A stretch of DNA of 64,000 bases, taken from NCBI GenBank assembly GCA_047967505.1, contig CM106539.1, one strand, 5' to 3'. The notes beneath the pieces were generated by a model. It did no database searches, had not been told where the DNA came from, and was given only the letters and a program-made list of their open reading frames with translations. This DNA comes from Dipteris shenzhenensis. Lineage: Eukaryota > Polypodiophyta > Polypodiopsida > Gleicheniales. The translations under genes were made by a program, and so were the position numbers. Shown here piece after piece: positions 1 to 11,003 of this stretch (positions are counted from its first letter, which is position 1; every line of letters begins with the position of its first letter).

Positions 1-795
1 GGCTAAACAATGCACAAACCTCATTGAACTTCCAATGCAGACCTGTACTTGCAAAACATGAACTAATTTGAATGTTGTATTGCCAAATACAGAGGTAAAC
101 AGCTCCAAATCCTTTCCCATAATTGGCAACAGTCTCAAAACCTGCTCAGAATAGTGTAGACAGCAACTACATTCACTGTTATTGGGGCGGACAAGCTAGA
201 AAGCTATAGTAGACCCAATATATATCATATAAGAATGATTACACACTAACATAAATAAGTTTCTTCTCCCTTAAAAAACAAATACTAGAATGAGAAAGCT
301 GAAAAGCATCTTGGATGTTTAATAGGCCAAAACTTCAAACACGTCTCCTGAATTTAGATTCAGATTTTGATTCTGAACCATCTTAGATGTATGCATAAAC
401 TGCCCACTGATTCACATGCTGTGAATGGTATTGCACCAACAAAATCACATTAACCCACTAGCCAATGCTTGGCTAAACAATGCACAAACCTCACTGAACT
501 TCCAATGCAGACCTGTACTTGCAAAACATGAACTAATTTGAATGTTGTATTGCCAAATACAGAGGTAAATAGCTCCAAATCCTTTCCCATAATTGGCAAT
601 AGTCTCAAAACCTGCTCAGAATAGTGTAGACAACAACTACATTCACTGTTATTGGGGCAAACAAGCTAGAAAACTGTAGTAGACCCAATATATAGCGTAT
701 AAGAATGATTACACACTAACATAAACAAGTTTCTTCTCCCTTAAAAAACAAAGACTAGAATGAGAAAGCTGAAAAGCATCTTGGATGTTTAATAG
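1..795. repeat. Direct duplication, about 470-bp period
   Basis: Bases 1 to about 325 recur at about 471 to 795 with only scattered substitutions. Both copies run from GGCTAAACAATGCACAAACC to a shared TTGGATGTTTAATAG. The stretch from 326 to 470 is present once, so the full period is about 470 bp and the second copy is cut short. The window begins inside the first copy, so there may be more units upstream. No coding sequence is supported here. Confidence 0.9.
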
Positions 796-1232
796 CAGCA
801 AATATGAAGTTACACAAGAGTAACACCTGAACAATCCATGAATCTAAACCAAAATTTGATAGAGTAGAAAACATAAAATGCATCTTGAATGTTTACTAGA
901 AAAACTAAAAATTAAACAAGAGTAACACCCGAACAATCCATGTGTATAATCCATAAGTTTAGCATTGACACATCTATGGGCATCTTCTCATAAATGCTGC
1001 ATCATGCCACATAGCTTGCTAACAAATTTATCCTGCAAAACAAACATAAGCTCCCTGTCAAGTTACATGCTGCAAACCTAGGATCCCTATGTGATAAGAA
1101 GGATTGAAAGCACATTAACAAAAACATATGTTACCTTCATCTACATCAGAGATTGGAGCAGTAGGGCTGCAAATGGACTAGGAAGGAGGGAAGGGAAGGG
1201 ACGACTTCAAAATGGATAAACTTTACAAAAAT
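796..1232. other. Non-coding flank of the 1.2-5.9 kb gene
   Basis: This A/T-rich stretch has no convincing ORF. On the minus strand it could hold the last exon of the neighbouring gene: an acceptor-like TTTTGCAG lies near 1033-1040 and a tiny ATGAAG exon flanked by splice-like dinucleotides lies near 1135. In the phase left by the upstream donor-like site near 1243, a stop would follow almost at once. These splice calls are weak. Confidence 0.3.
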
Positions 1233-1637
1233 TTAAAAAATAGAAAATGTACCTTTTCTGCCCTGAACATATTCATTGAAAAGTTTGTAGTCATTCTCAT
1301 CAAGATGGTATTTCTTTGTGTGTCGATCATAGTTGAGATTGGCCAAGGCTATTATAGATTCCAAATCCACACATTGGTTGTCAACAAGGTCATATGTGTA
1401 GGTCCTATTTCCCTTTGCTTGTTGATACCATGACAAATGAATTTGAACATTCAAAGGCCTATCCAATAGATCAAAGGGGCCTCTTGTCTCTTTTAGACAA
1501 TTTCCAACCTTTCTCCTTATGCTTACCACCCTTCCAAGGTACCACATGCCGTTTATAGCACCCTTACTAGTATTCCTAGCTTTTCCTTTTCCTCTTGTCT
1601 TTTTGTTTGCATTTATTGATGTGCTTTCAAACAATAC

Positions 1638-1663
1638 TGCACAATCAGATTGCACAATCAGAT
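1638..1663. repeat. Exact 13-bp tandem duplication causing a frameshift
   Basis: TGCACAATCAGAT is present twice without a gap (1638-1650 and 1651-1663). Because 13 is not a multiple of three, it shifts the minus-strand frame by one base and creates a TGA. The two flanking ORFs are in register if one copy is ignored. Replication slippage, or a footprint, could explain it. Confidence 0.95.
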
Positions 1664-2610
1664 CCTATACCAAGACATGTTCCTATATGAATCATTGCCT
1701 TCTTCTCCAAAGAAAAATACACTCCACTTTTCACCCTTGTTAATCTATCTTTAGATAGTGTGGGATTTCCATTCAACTGGCTGACAAGTGTGCTTTTAGA
1801 AATGGCTTTCCCATCCACTTCAACAAATGGCGATATTTCACTAGCCACCTTCTCCTCCTCATCAATTAGACAATAAATCACATGACGAAGCTCACTTTCA
1901 CTAGTAATTTCCTCATCCAGATCACCTCGAACACCACTATCAAAGTGATTATCTTCATCTATAAGTAGAACATCATCCAATGATTCATCTTCATCCACAT
2001 ATTCAAGATTAGGGTTGAAGAGTTCTAAGAGATCTCCCTCCTCCCATGAGTCATTCCAAAAAGTTTCATCGTGCATACCAAGTGTCTCACTTATGGCCTT
2101 TGCTTCTAATAATCCCTCTTTCAATGCAGATACCATATGGTTGTCACTACTCACACAAGCATAGTCTCCCACGTTGGCCAAAGGAGTGTCATTCTCCTTT
2201 TCCAAAGTAGCCCATATATTTTCTTGTTTAGAATGAGCTACTGAAAATTTAAGAATTGAACCTGCTTGAAACTCTGCTATTCTATTAAGTGCTCCTGTAC
2301 TACTCAGCAAATCAAAGCCATCATAGCATCTTTCATTCCGAACCATTCCACCCACCTTGCTGAAAAAATTCTCACATGCATCCGATCCCATGCAAGAAAG
2401 GGGTACGTGCAAGTGAGGATGCTTTTCCCTAAAGGTCTTTATCAAGAGAACCACAAAGTGACATGACAATTGAATGTCAATGAATGTTTCTCTACTGATA
2501 AAGTTTTGCTTTAGGGAGTGTGCATCATGTTTAGTGATCCACATGCACCAAATCCTACATATAGAAAGAACCATGAGTATTAGCCACATAAACCTTGGAA
2601 ATATGTTCAA
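1645..2610 (-). CDS. C-terminal block of the transposase-like gene
   Basis: This block is entered through the acceptor at 2555-2556 (TATATGTAG/GATTTGG), joined in frame to the donor CAG/GTATGTAG at 2662-2661. It contains LSCMGSDACENFFSKVGG, which resembles the acidic-x-x-E-x-F-F element near the end of the RNase H-like domain in P/THAP9 transposases, then a strongly acidic tail. A stop comes just after GSDCAI because a 13-bp unit is duplicated; without the duplication the frame continues into the 140-codon block 1655-1233. Family assignment is tentative. Confidence 0.5.
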   Translation of the reverse strand: MNIFPRFMWLILMVLSICRIWCMWITKHDAHSLKQNFISRETFIDIQLSCHFVVLLIKTFREKHPHLHVPLSCMGSDACENFFSKVGGMVRNERCYDGFDLLSSTGALNRIAEFQAGSILKFSVAHSKQENIWATLEKENDTPLANVGDYACVSSDNHMVSALKEGLLEAKAISETLGMHDETFWNDSWEEGDLLELFNPNLEYVDEDESLDDVLLIDEDNHFDSGVRGDLDEEITSESELRHVIYCLIDEEEKVASEISPFVEVDGKAISKSTLVSQLNGNPTLSKDRLTRVKSGVYFSLEKKAMIHIGTCLGIGSDCAI

Positions 2611-4479
2611 AATCCTTTATTCATGTATATCACTAATAGCAATGGTAGCAACTTCTACATACCTGAAAAAGAAAGACACCTTTCCTGCAGCTTTCACACG
2701 ACCATACAAGTCTAAGGTAGGTGATAAGAAAATATCAATGTAAGATGCTACTATTGATAAGTACATACGTGTGCCCAATGTCCGCTCTTGGTGAGCACCA
2801 TATCCTTCTTGTAATAACTTCAAACACTTTTGTACTTTCTTTGCAGCAATCCTTTGTGCAGCTCTCCAATTTTGTCTATCCTTCCTCTCAATATCCCCTT
2901 CTTGCAAGCCATGTTCATCAACCTTGAATAATTGATATACAATTGCTACATGATTCAAAGTCACAAGCTCTCTACTAAGTACCAATCTCCTAGATGCACT
3001 ATCCAAAGGATTGATAAGTTTCTTTCCATTATGAATATATTCTTGATCATGCAAACCATTGATACTCCCATCAAATGTGATGTGTGCTGTAAAGGGCCAA
3101 CCCTTCCAAGGAATGCACAACCTGGGACCTTGACAAGAAGAGTAATCTTGTAACATCAAATTTCTGCGCCTACTATCCCCATCTGAAGCATGTCCTATCA
3201 ATGGACCTACCACGTCCCTTAGAAAAATGTTCCAAGAAAGCTGAGAATGCTCTCCCACTGTTCTCTGACAAACATGGAATCAAACCTATTACATGTCAAT
3301 TGCACCAATAGAACTAGCTTTGGCAAGCATTCAAGAAGAGGATTCACTATCAATACCCTTGCATAATGAGCAATCTCATTATGTTGAAAAGCATCCACAA
3401 CTCTAAGACATCCATCTTGACCATCACCAACTTGCACGACAAAGTCTAGAATGCAAGTGTGTTCCAGCTTTTTACCACAAAAGCCAACCAAATTATCATC
3501 ACGTGCCACCCATCTCACCATTCTTTTCACAACTGTTTCATCCTTAGCTAGAAGTGCTGGCACACTACCCAAGGGTATACCTTTCTTCATCATGTGACAA
3601 GTGTAAACTTCTCTTCATGTTGAAATATATCCTCTTGTAAACCAGTTCGAAAGAAAAGTGCTTTTCTTGTGGACCTCATTATGGTGGACATGTGTGGACC
3701 TCCAAGGTTAAGTGATAAGAAATTATGCAACCTTGTCCCTCCCCAAATCTTGATAGTCTCAAATAATTCCTTTGTTGTATTGGAATATCTCTTCCCTTGA
3801 CCTACTCTTGACATGTTTTGTGAAATGTCAACAAAGAAGTTCCACAATGCCTTCTTTCCCTCAAACAGACCTAGCTCATGAGCATTGATTATATCTTGAC
3901 AAAATTTTCTAACATCTTTCCTCACCATGGCTTCCATAGTGCTCTCCCGAAGACTTCTAACCTTCACGCTCAATGCAACAACTTCAGTTCTTGTGAATGC
4001 TATCTCCTTCTTCAATACCCGAACCATTGTGGACTTTGTTTTTGCTACTCTCCATAACTCTAAATGAGTCAAATAATCTAACCGTCTACCACCTCCTGTG
4101 TCTCTTGATCCACGAGTGTCTAAAGATCGAATTTGTCGATACACTCGCATGCGAAAGTCTCGTTCTTTCAGAATAGTAGCACATGCACCACATTGCAAAT
4201 TATCAAAGTATGTTCCCTCCAAACATATCCGCTTGCAATCCTTATGACAGAAAGTGCCATTAATTTCAATGAACTCTGTTGTCCCCATCATAATTGTTGC
4301 CTTGGTTGCTGGCTCATTGTGCCATTTTCCACCTCCCTTACTATCATCCAAAAAGGGCTTCAAGTCAACCACATTCCCATCATAGTTATATGACCCTTGC
4401 CAAAAACTCCAACACAAGGTTGCAAGCAAGCTACTCTCTGTGAGCAAAGGAGGAATCTATTAAGTTCCCAATAGACTTG

Positions 4480-4672
4480 ATGGAGAAAGAGCCAAAAGCC
4501 ATATGACTAGCTACACGTAACATATCTATAAAAATATAGAAATAGTGATTGAAAATAGAAGCTTGAAAATTTGCCTAATGGAGAGAGAGACAAAAGCCAT
4601 ATGACTAGCTACACCTAACATCTCTATAAAAAATCAAAAATAATGATTGAAAATAGAAGCATATGAGAAATA
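4480..4672. repeat. Tandem duplication inside intron 2
   Basis: Two copies of about 90-100 bp lie wholly inside the intron 4438-4673. Each has CAAAAGCCATATGACTAGCT, then a TAACAT.TCTATAAAAA run and TGATTGAAAATAGAAGC. The second copy ends at the donor of the preceding exon, including the TGCCTAATGG / TACCTAATGG match. The duplication may therefore have copied an exon edge into the intron. Confidence 0.85.
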
Positions 4673-4812
4673 CCTAATGGCTTTCGTGATGCATTGACAG
4701 TTTGCAAGGTGTCATTATCTATAAGAAAACATTACAATAGAGCATAAGAAAAAATGTTCACTTGGAAAATACAACGTTGATGGAAAACACAGCTAGAACA
4801 TGTGAAATTTAC

Positions 4813-5899
4813 CTTTAGCAGAACATTTCTTGAAAAAACCACTTAGATCTCTTTGCTTCTTATCTATAATTGTCACCTTGGATGGGCAAGCACCAGCCCT
4901 CTTCACTTGATTACTAGAATCAATGCCACTAGCCTTTGTGATATGTAGCTTGGATTTCATGTGCTCAATCATGCATTGTCGTAGAGATCCTGTCTTTGGA
5001 AATAATGGTATCCACTTGTTATCTAGCATGCAGCTTATATAGACTTTTGATAGAGTGCTATAATCTCCAATAGTCTTTGTTACTAGTTGAAACACCACAT
5101 TACTCTCACTTGCAAAGGTTGAAACCTCCAACATTGCTTCATTTACTTTTTCTTTTCCTAATTCCATAATGTCATCCAATGAACCAAGGTTGTCTTTTCT
5201 ATGGCTCTCTTGCTCACATAACCCAATAATCCTCATATGGGATGCTGAGTTGATGTGTGAGTGTGTGTAGTTATACAAAGTGTCAGGACCCCCTTGACCA
5301 TAAGAGCAATCACACTCCTCACACCAAATCTCAAACAATGCTTTACCATCCTTGTCCTTTGACATGAGCTCAAATCTATCATGTCGGCCTTTTGCTCTTA
5401 ACTTTTCTTTGGCTATCTTAATCTCCCTCTGCCATTTTTTGACCTCAGATGGTGTTGCAAGGTGACTCTTCAATTGATTCTTAGAAACACTACCACACGT
5501 AGTCGAATCATCCACCATATTGTACCTCTCACACCCTTGAGCAAGATCATGCATACATAAATCTGGAGACACTGTACACTTTGGCTGCATTTTATTGCTA
5601 TCTCCAACTGAGTCCACTTTTTGGCATTTGCCTTGTGTATCATATTCCATTTTCAATTGGATGGTTACTTCTGCAACATCAACTATCCATCTCTCCTCTT
5701 GGTTGGCCCCTATTGGAATTTTCCTAGATCCTCCCAAAACTATAAACTCATCTATGATGAGATTATCGATGAGATTATCAAGGATGATCTCTTCTCTCAA
5801 GTCCTTGTAGGTACCACCGGTTTTAAGATGAACATATCCCAACACATGATTTTCAGCCACACCCTCATCTAACACAATCACAATATCATGCCTCTCCAT
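4813..5899 (-). CDS. First exon: zinc-finger N-terminal region
   Basis: This is an open block of about 362 codons from ATG at 5899 to a donor-like site (AAAG/GTAAAT) at 4812-4811. Near residues 205-235 it has WCEECDCSYG followed by HSHINSASH, which spaces like a BED-type or C2H2-like DNA-binding finger often found at the N-terminus of plant transposases. Reading through the donor reaches a stop within nine codons, which supports splicing. Phase 1 matches the next exon, 4718-4674, whose 45 bases are fully open in the required frame. I recognise no other domain. Confidence 0.6.
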
Positions 5900-5970
5900 G
5901 CTCCTATAAAAGGGCTAGATAACAAAAAAGGTGCCCAACAAGATAATCTCAAATGGACAGAAAAACCTAT

Positions 5971-6321
5971 TGTAAAGTAAAGAAAATGAGGAGAAAATTA
6001 CAGCAAAACCATCATTAACATGTTCAAAATGAAGGATGAAATGGACATAAAACCTGAAGCAAAGTATGGAAGAATCAGAGCTGCTTCAAGCCAACAATCT
6101 CCTTTTGAAGCTTACAGCTACTCTAGCAACTAGTAACAAATTACAGCACCTGTAAACAAATTCCAACCAAAAACATGTGAGTTGAAGTAGAAACATAGGC
6201 CTTCTCAATGCATTATTTGTAGTAGCAGCAAAACCTATTGTAAAGTAAAGGAAATGAGGAACAAATTACAGCAAAATCATCATTAACATGTTCAAAATGA
6301 AGCATGAAATGGACATAAAAC
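5971..6321. repeat. Pair of about 85-bp direct repeats
   Basis: The segment 5971-6053 (GTAAAGTAAAGAAAATGAGG through GGACATAAAACCT) recurs at about 6238-6321 with few changes. The 180 bp between copies are unrelated. The repeats lie just upstream of the minus-strand gene start. No coding function is evident from 5900 to 6660; the short plus ORF at 6355-6657 resembles nothing I know. Confidence 0.85.
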
Positions 6322-6681
6322 TATTGACATGTATGGTGATATACAGCTACAAATGTGATTATGGAAGCGTGCAGACAAGGAGTACAATTCGGAAGGCCAA
6401 GTCTCCAAGTCTCCAAAACTTCGGATGAGGAGAGCCAGCATGATCCTGACGAAGTACAAGTGCAGGATGGTGTGCCAAGTCAAGGCCCAAGATCTCTCAA
6501 TCCTGAATCAAATTCTAGCTTTAGAGAGTTTCATGACAGCTCACAATCCTGTATGATTGGCCAGATGTGGGTCAGCAGGAAGCAGACCCGATCGGCCAAA
6601 TTGAAGGGGCATATGGGCCTTGTTATGAGGCAGCAAACACACAATCTTTATCTCTAAAGATAAATCTGAGAGGTCTGCTTG

Positions 6682-6820
6682 TTTTCATTTGCATGGAGTG
6701 TTCATACATGTGAGAGGCATTCTGTAAACCACACTATTATTGTTTTTCCCCTCAGGTGGTTTTCATTTGCATGGAGTGTTCATACATGTGAGAGGCATTC
6801 TGTAAACCACATCATTGTTG
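6682..6820. repeat. 78-bp tandem duplication
   Basis: TTTTCATTTGCATGGAGTG starts at 6682 and again at 6760, and about 55 bp after it match closely. The 78-bp period is a multiple of three, so a plus-strand ORF stays open across it, but that ORF has no recognisable domain and I do not call it a gene. From 6820 to 7350 only a shorter repeat of ACTAACAAAGGTCCCAAA (7187, 7225) stands out. Confidence 0.85.
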
Positions 6821-7355
6821 TCTCAGCTTTTCCTGCAAATGCTTTTGACCCTCTCTGCTCATCTCGAAAAAGGAACTCAAGGTGCCATGTGCTCTTGAGC
6901 AAAAACAATTGCCATGTCTTTCCAATGATGGTACATGGAGCATCTTGAGCTAGCAGATTGAGGGGATCGGCTCAATGTCGCTCGAGTGGCACATGCTAGG
7001 CTCTAGCAAGTGTTTACGACGCTTGCTTAGCAGCAGTAGCAATAGCAAAAATAATGCTTTCCACGCATGAGAAAGCCATGACAGAAAGAGCTGTTGAGCA
7101 TTCTGCGAGAGTAAGAGTTCTTGCTGGTCCCTGGAAGTAGATGAAATAGGAGTGGTAGTTTACATGATGGTATTCAAAGGCCCAACTAACAAAGGTCCCA
7201 AAAGTAGTCCATCAAGATGAATTGACTAACAAAGGTCCCAAAGCAGCCCATCAAGGTTAGTTGGGAGGCATCAAACTATCCTAAAGGCTGAGTAGATGCA
7301 CATGTGGAAGCTGTACAACGAGCGTCTCATTTCTTTGCATGCCGAAAACCCAAAA

Positions 7356-7877
7356 TCACACATTTAATATGTATCCATGATGAATGCCCATTATGTATTC
7401 ACATTTAATACAATCAACTTCTACTGGCTGTACGATTGAGTTCACAATATGCTCAAGGATAGATTCCTCCACTGAATCTTTGTATATAAAATCTGTAAAG
7501 TTTGGAACGTCTGCAACAAATAAGTTGTCTATAAAGCTCCTAGCTTGACTAAGTTTGTGAAGAACGATTCGACAAGTCTTACAAGAAACCAATCCTTGCA
7601 TAAACTCAAATTCATAGATAAAAAGATAAAGCCTCGCCTGTGACGTGCTTGATGCAAGAATGCACCTCTCGTTGTCGTTCGTAGGTACAACTGAAAAATA
7701 GCTTTCAAACTCATTTAGCCACGAAATCAGCACTAAATGCTTGGTCTTACTGCCATACCGAATAAAATTGGCCTTCCCATGAAAAGAAGATTTGACAGGC
7801 TGCTGGACTATCCCCTCGTTCTTCCTTCTCGTCCCGAGCGTTGTGCTGTCTAAGCTCCCTAGCTTCTTGAGCCTCAA
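7356..7877 (-). pseudogene. Possible retrotransposon gag remnant
   Basis: This is a 173-codon minus-strand ORF. It has a basic start, then FHGKANFIRYG and SWLNEFESYFSVVP followed by NDNERCILASS. That spacing is reminiscent of the start of a Ty3-type capsid domain, where a target-phrase F-x-G, a W-L-x-x-x-E-x-Y-F helix and an E-R-x-x-x-A helix follow each other. The segment directly upstream on this strand (7874-8445) reads in part as Glu/Lys/Arg-rich helix, as gag N-termini often do, but it is triplicated and full of stops. No protease or polymerase follows. It may be coincidental. Confidence 0.3.
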
Positions 7878-8445
7878 GCTCCCGACCTCAACGTTCCCTA
7901 GCTTCGTGGGCCTCGAGCAGTCGGAACTCCTTGGCTTCTTGGCCTCACAGTCCCTGGCAGCCTACTCTCGATCTTGGAGTTCCTTTGCTTCCAGAGGCTC
8001 ACGATCGTGCTCTTCTTTTGCCTTCCAAGCTGCTCTCTGGCATCTTGCTTACGTTCAAGTAGAGGCTCAAGCTCCCGACCTCAACGTTCCCTAGCTTCGT
8101 GGGCCTCGAGCAGTCGGAACTCCTTGGCTTCTTGGCCTCACAGTCCCTGGCAGCCTACTCTCGATCTTGGAGTTCCTTTGCTTCCAGAGGCTCACGATCG
8201 TGCTCTTCTTTTGCCTTCCAAGCTGCTCTCTGGCATCTTGCTTACGTTCAAGTAGAGGCTCAAGCTCCCGACCTCAACGTTCCCTAGCTTCGTGGGCCTC
8301 GAGCAGTCGGAACTCCTTGGCTTCCTGGCCTCACAGTCCCTGGCATCCTACTCTTGATCTTGGAGTTCCTTTGCTTCCAGAGGCTCACGATCGTGCTCTT
8401 CTGCCTTCCAAGCTACTCTCTAGCATCTTGCTTACGTTCAAGCAG
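7874..8445. repeat. Three tandem copies of a 193-bp unit
   Basis: The unit beginning TCAAGCTCCCGACCTCAACG starts at 7874, 8067 and 8260. The first two are almost identical; the third has small changes, including loss of a few bases near 8400. As 193 is one more than a multiple of three, the same peptide appears in successive frames, producing overlapping open frames that are not separate genes. G+C is clearly higher than in the surroundings. Confidence 0.95.
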
Positions 8446-8819
8446 AGACGGAAGAAAAAGATGGAAAGGCAGCAGCGGAACATTCAAGCAGAGGCGGAAG
8501 AAAAATATAGGGCAATAAGATAGGGCAAAGTGGAAACCCATTTTCCCTCGCTTCCCCATTTCCCCCTCCATTTTTGGGGATAAAATTTGCTCCATTTTAC
8601 CATGGTTAAGAAAACAATTCAATAGACTGCATTGGGCACATACCCTCCCTCTGACAAGCTCATATAAACTCATAACCTCCCAGATCATGATCTCTGAGAC
8701 CTACAACTCTTATAACCTCTTGCTTAGGTGGGAACATGGGACCGTATCAAATGCCTTACAAAAGTCTACAAAGCAAGTGTAGACTTTATGGTGCCTCGAC
8801 TATTGTCTCTTAATGATGG

Positions 8820-8925
8820 CTTTGTAATTTTGTAATTACTGATCAACTACCTTTGTAATTTTGTAATTACTGATCAACTACCTTTGTAATTTTGTGACCA
8901 CTGATCAACTACCTTTGTAATTTTC
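8820..8925. repeat. 31-bp minisatellite, just over three copies
   Basis: TTTGTAATTTTGTAATTACT followed by GATCAACTACC repeats from 8821, 8852, 8883 and 8914; the last copy is partial. The third copy carries a local change (GTGACCACT). Non-coding. Confidence 0.9.
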
Positions 8926-9947
8926 CCAAAAAAATTACTTCATAGTTACAGGTAAGCTATAAGGGACAAGCACACTATAAGCTTGGACCCTATCTATTAT
9001 GGACATTTGGGGCTCATTTTGGGGCCCCGAAATAATTTCACTTGAGTATTCTCTCAAAAAGGTAGGCATGGATAATATTTTGCAAATTAGCTCAAAACTT
9101 GTCAAGCTTGGCATACTTAGATGCTACTCTTTGAGATGTTTCCGATGGTGGCCATTGTGTGTACACATACTTGGGAGAGCAATTAATTTCTACTTTTGTT
9201 GGCAAGCCAACTAACCTAATTACTTTATAACATCTTTTCCAAGCCCAAATCTATCATGGTTTCCTTAGTTATTAGGTTCACCGCCACTGATCCATAGAGA
9301 GAATGATTTAATGATATATTTGTTTTATATTATGAAAGACTGTTCATATCATGACTTACAAGGTTGGATATCAAGTTCCTTGATTTGAACCACCCTTAAA
9401 ACCCATTTCTTGGATCTACAACATTGGGACTCCATGCCCACTCCATGTAGCCTTCCATTACTCCATTTTTTATTTAATCCTCTGATAGATAGTCTCTTTG
9501 TCTTTGGGTAATTGGGCAATTTTGCAAAGTGTGCAAAGCAAAGTGTACTAGAAAGATAGAGTGAATATTTACAAATGCCAAAAGAGAATAAGGACAACTT
9601 AGGAGAGCCAGCTTGTAGTCAAAATCAAAGAGTGAAAGAGTGAGAGGGTATAGGTGTGGGTGTGGTGGTGTTCATGTGGCCATGTTATGCTTAATTTGCT
9701 TGTAGGAATGCATTACTATGGAACATTTCTTACACCTTTTTCCATAGCCTTTTCTCTTATTTTCTCTAAACATTAGCCCCTTTAATTAGCCACGATTAGT
9801 TCTTTGATTACCATAATTAACAATAAGAATCACCATGAATGAAGGAGACCTAGTGTTAGTTTTGGGCTTAGTTCATGAACACCCAGTGACTGACTTATCA
9901 AATGAGTATTTGTGTGTCATTTCTACATTGGCTAGGGTAAAGATTAG

Positions 9948-9968
9948 CCCCCCCCCCCCCCCCCCCCC
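9948..9968. repeat. Run of about 21 cytosines
   Basis: An uninterrupted C tract followed by further C-rich sequence to 9982. Its exact length is unreliable in any assembly. Between 8930 and 9945 I see no supported gene. Confidence 0.9.
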
Positions 9969-10104
9969 TCTTCCCACCCCCCTAACTTAAATTTAAGATT
10001 AGCCAAAACATAAAAGGGCCCCCACCCCTAATGTATAAGCTTATGCATCATTTGCAAAAAACCCCCCTAGTGTACACTCACGTGGTATCGTAAGGTTCCC
10101 CTTC

Positions 10105-10275
10105 TGAATCCCCCAGGAGTACAAGGCAGCTTGTTTCGCTGCATGTGAGGCAGTTTGGCTTCGAAGGATCTTGGTAGACATAGGAGTTCTAATGAGAGAT
10201 CCAACAACACTAAAGTGCAACAACCAAAGTTGCATGGCCATCTCTAAGAACCCTATATTTCATGCTAGGACAAAT
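10105..10275 (+). pseudogene. Copia RNase H fragment
   Basis: One plus frame reads KAACFAACEAVWLRRILVD, then a CNNQSCMAISKNPIFHART stretch, the conserved end of a Ty1/copia RNase H domain (the D-N-Q-S and K-N-P-x-F-H-x-R-T-K motifs). It stops abruptly at 10275, where a minus-strand LTR begins. The orientation is opposite to the related RNase H at 11004-11582. It is a truncated fragment; neither ends nor other domains are visible. Confidence 0.7.
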
Positions 10276-11003
10276 TGTAAGAAAACATACAACGTCTGTG
10301 CTCAATAGATAACAGGATCTCGTACACAAGAGAGAAAATAGATAGTATGGAGAATCAAAAATTTGATTACTGTAAAACTGATACAATAGATGGCACTACC
10401 TCCCAACCGTGCGCTCTTGTGAAAGAAGCTTCGATGGCATACTGGAAACAGTAGAAGACGGAGGCTGGATCCTAAGGAATCAGGGTTGCTGTAGCTAGTG
10501 ATGAAATGGGCTTCACGGGCTTGCTCTTATATAGCCACCACAAGTAGTCGATTAGAGCCAATTGGGTGACCGACCCAGTCCCCAAAACGGTCGACTGGGG
10601 GTCGGTCCCAAAATAGGCCACCAACCACATGATAGAACCGATGCGCAAAATAGAGCAACTCACCTACGGCCTCCGTTCGGCCCAGAGCCATCCGAGACCA
10701 TCTGAGGCTCCAAATGGGCCTCGCAACCCGAGAGTGGGCTGCCCCGGGAAATGCTCCATCTACCCTCAGTGTGGTCAGTCATGGGATGCCTTACTGCACT
10801 TGCATGTCGCCTAGTTGGCGGTGTGCCAAATCTATCTGAAGCTGTCCAGCCATCAAGCCACACATGGCCCCTATCTGGTGTCCAAACCAGGACCTATCGG
10901 ATAACCGAGCTACTCAAATGCCTTCTCCTCATATGGGGGCTTACAAGTAGAGTTAGCTGGTTCCCGCGTAGTTACACGGAGAGTGGAGCATTGATATCTA
11001 ACA
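10276..11003 (-). mobile_element. Copia LTR, family C, minus orientation
   Basis: A 728-bp segment. On the minus strand it begins TGTTAGATATCAATGC and ends TTTTCTTACA, the TG...CA ends typical of LTRs. It is preceded on that strand by a polypurine tract and a copia RNase H domain, so it is a 3' LTR. A related 722-bp copy is at 47337-48058. A TATATAAGAGC promoter-like motif on the minus strand lies near 10526-10536. No second LTR of this element is in the window. Confidence 0.8.

Larger units (their letters stand above)
1233..5899 (-). pseudogene. Multi-exon transposase-like gene with zinc finger, frameshifted
   Basis: One minus-strand gene can be traced through six reading blocks: 5899-4793, an exon at 4718-4674, 4437-3590, 3593-3219, 3258-2617 and 2610-1233. 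Introns at 4719-4812, 4438-4673 and 2555-2662 have GT-AG ends and join blocks in frame. Three joins lack introns and need an indel, near 3592-3618, near 3219-3258, and at a 13-bp tandem duplication at 1638-1663. The product would be roughly 1,400 residues. The N-terminal third has a Cys-x2-Cys...His/His zinc-finger-like segment. A later KDRQNWRAAQRIA block and the downstream CENFFSKVGG motif resemble in arrangement the C-terminal part of P-element/THAP9-type transposases. That family call is an inference. The gene could be a decaying transposon, or a domesticated gene whose frameshifts are assembly errors. Confidence 0.6.

Noticed and set aside
1212-1743. Plus-strand ORFs opposite the transposase-like gene
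   Set aside because: They are shadows of the minus-strand coding blocks, which have domain-like motifs and splice-consistent frames.
7792-8523. Several plus-strand ORFs with identical peptides
   Set aside because: They arise from the 193-bp triplication read in successive frames, not from a gene family.
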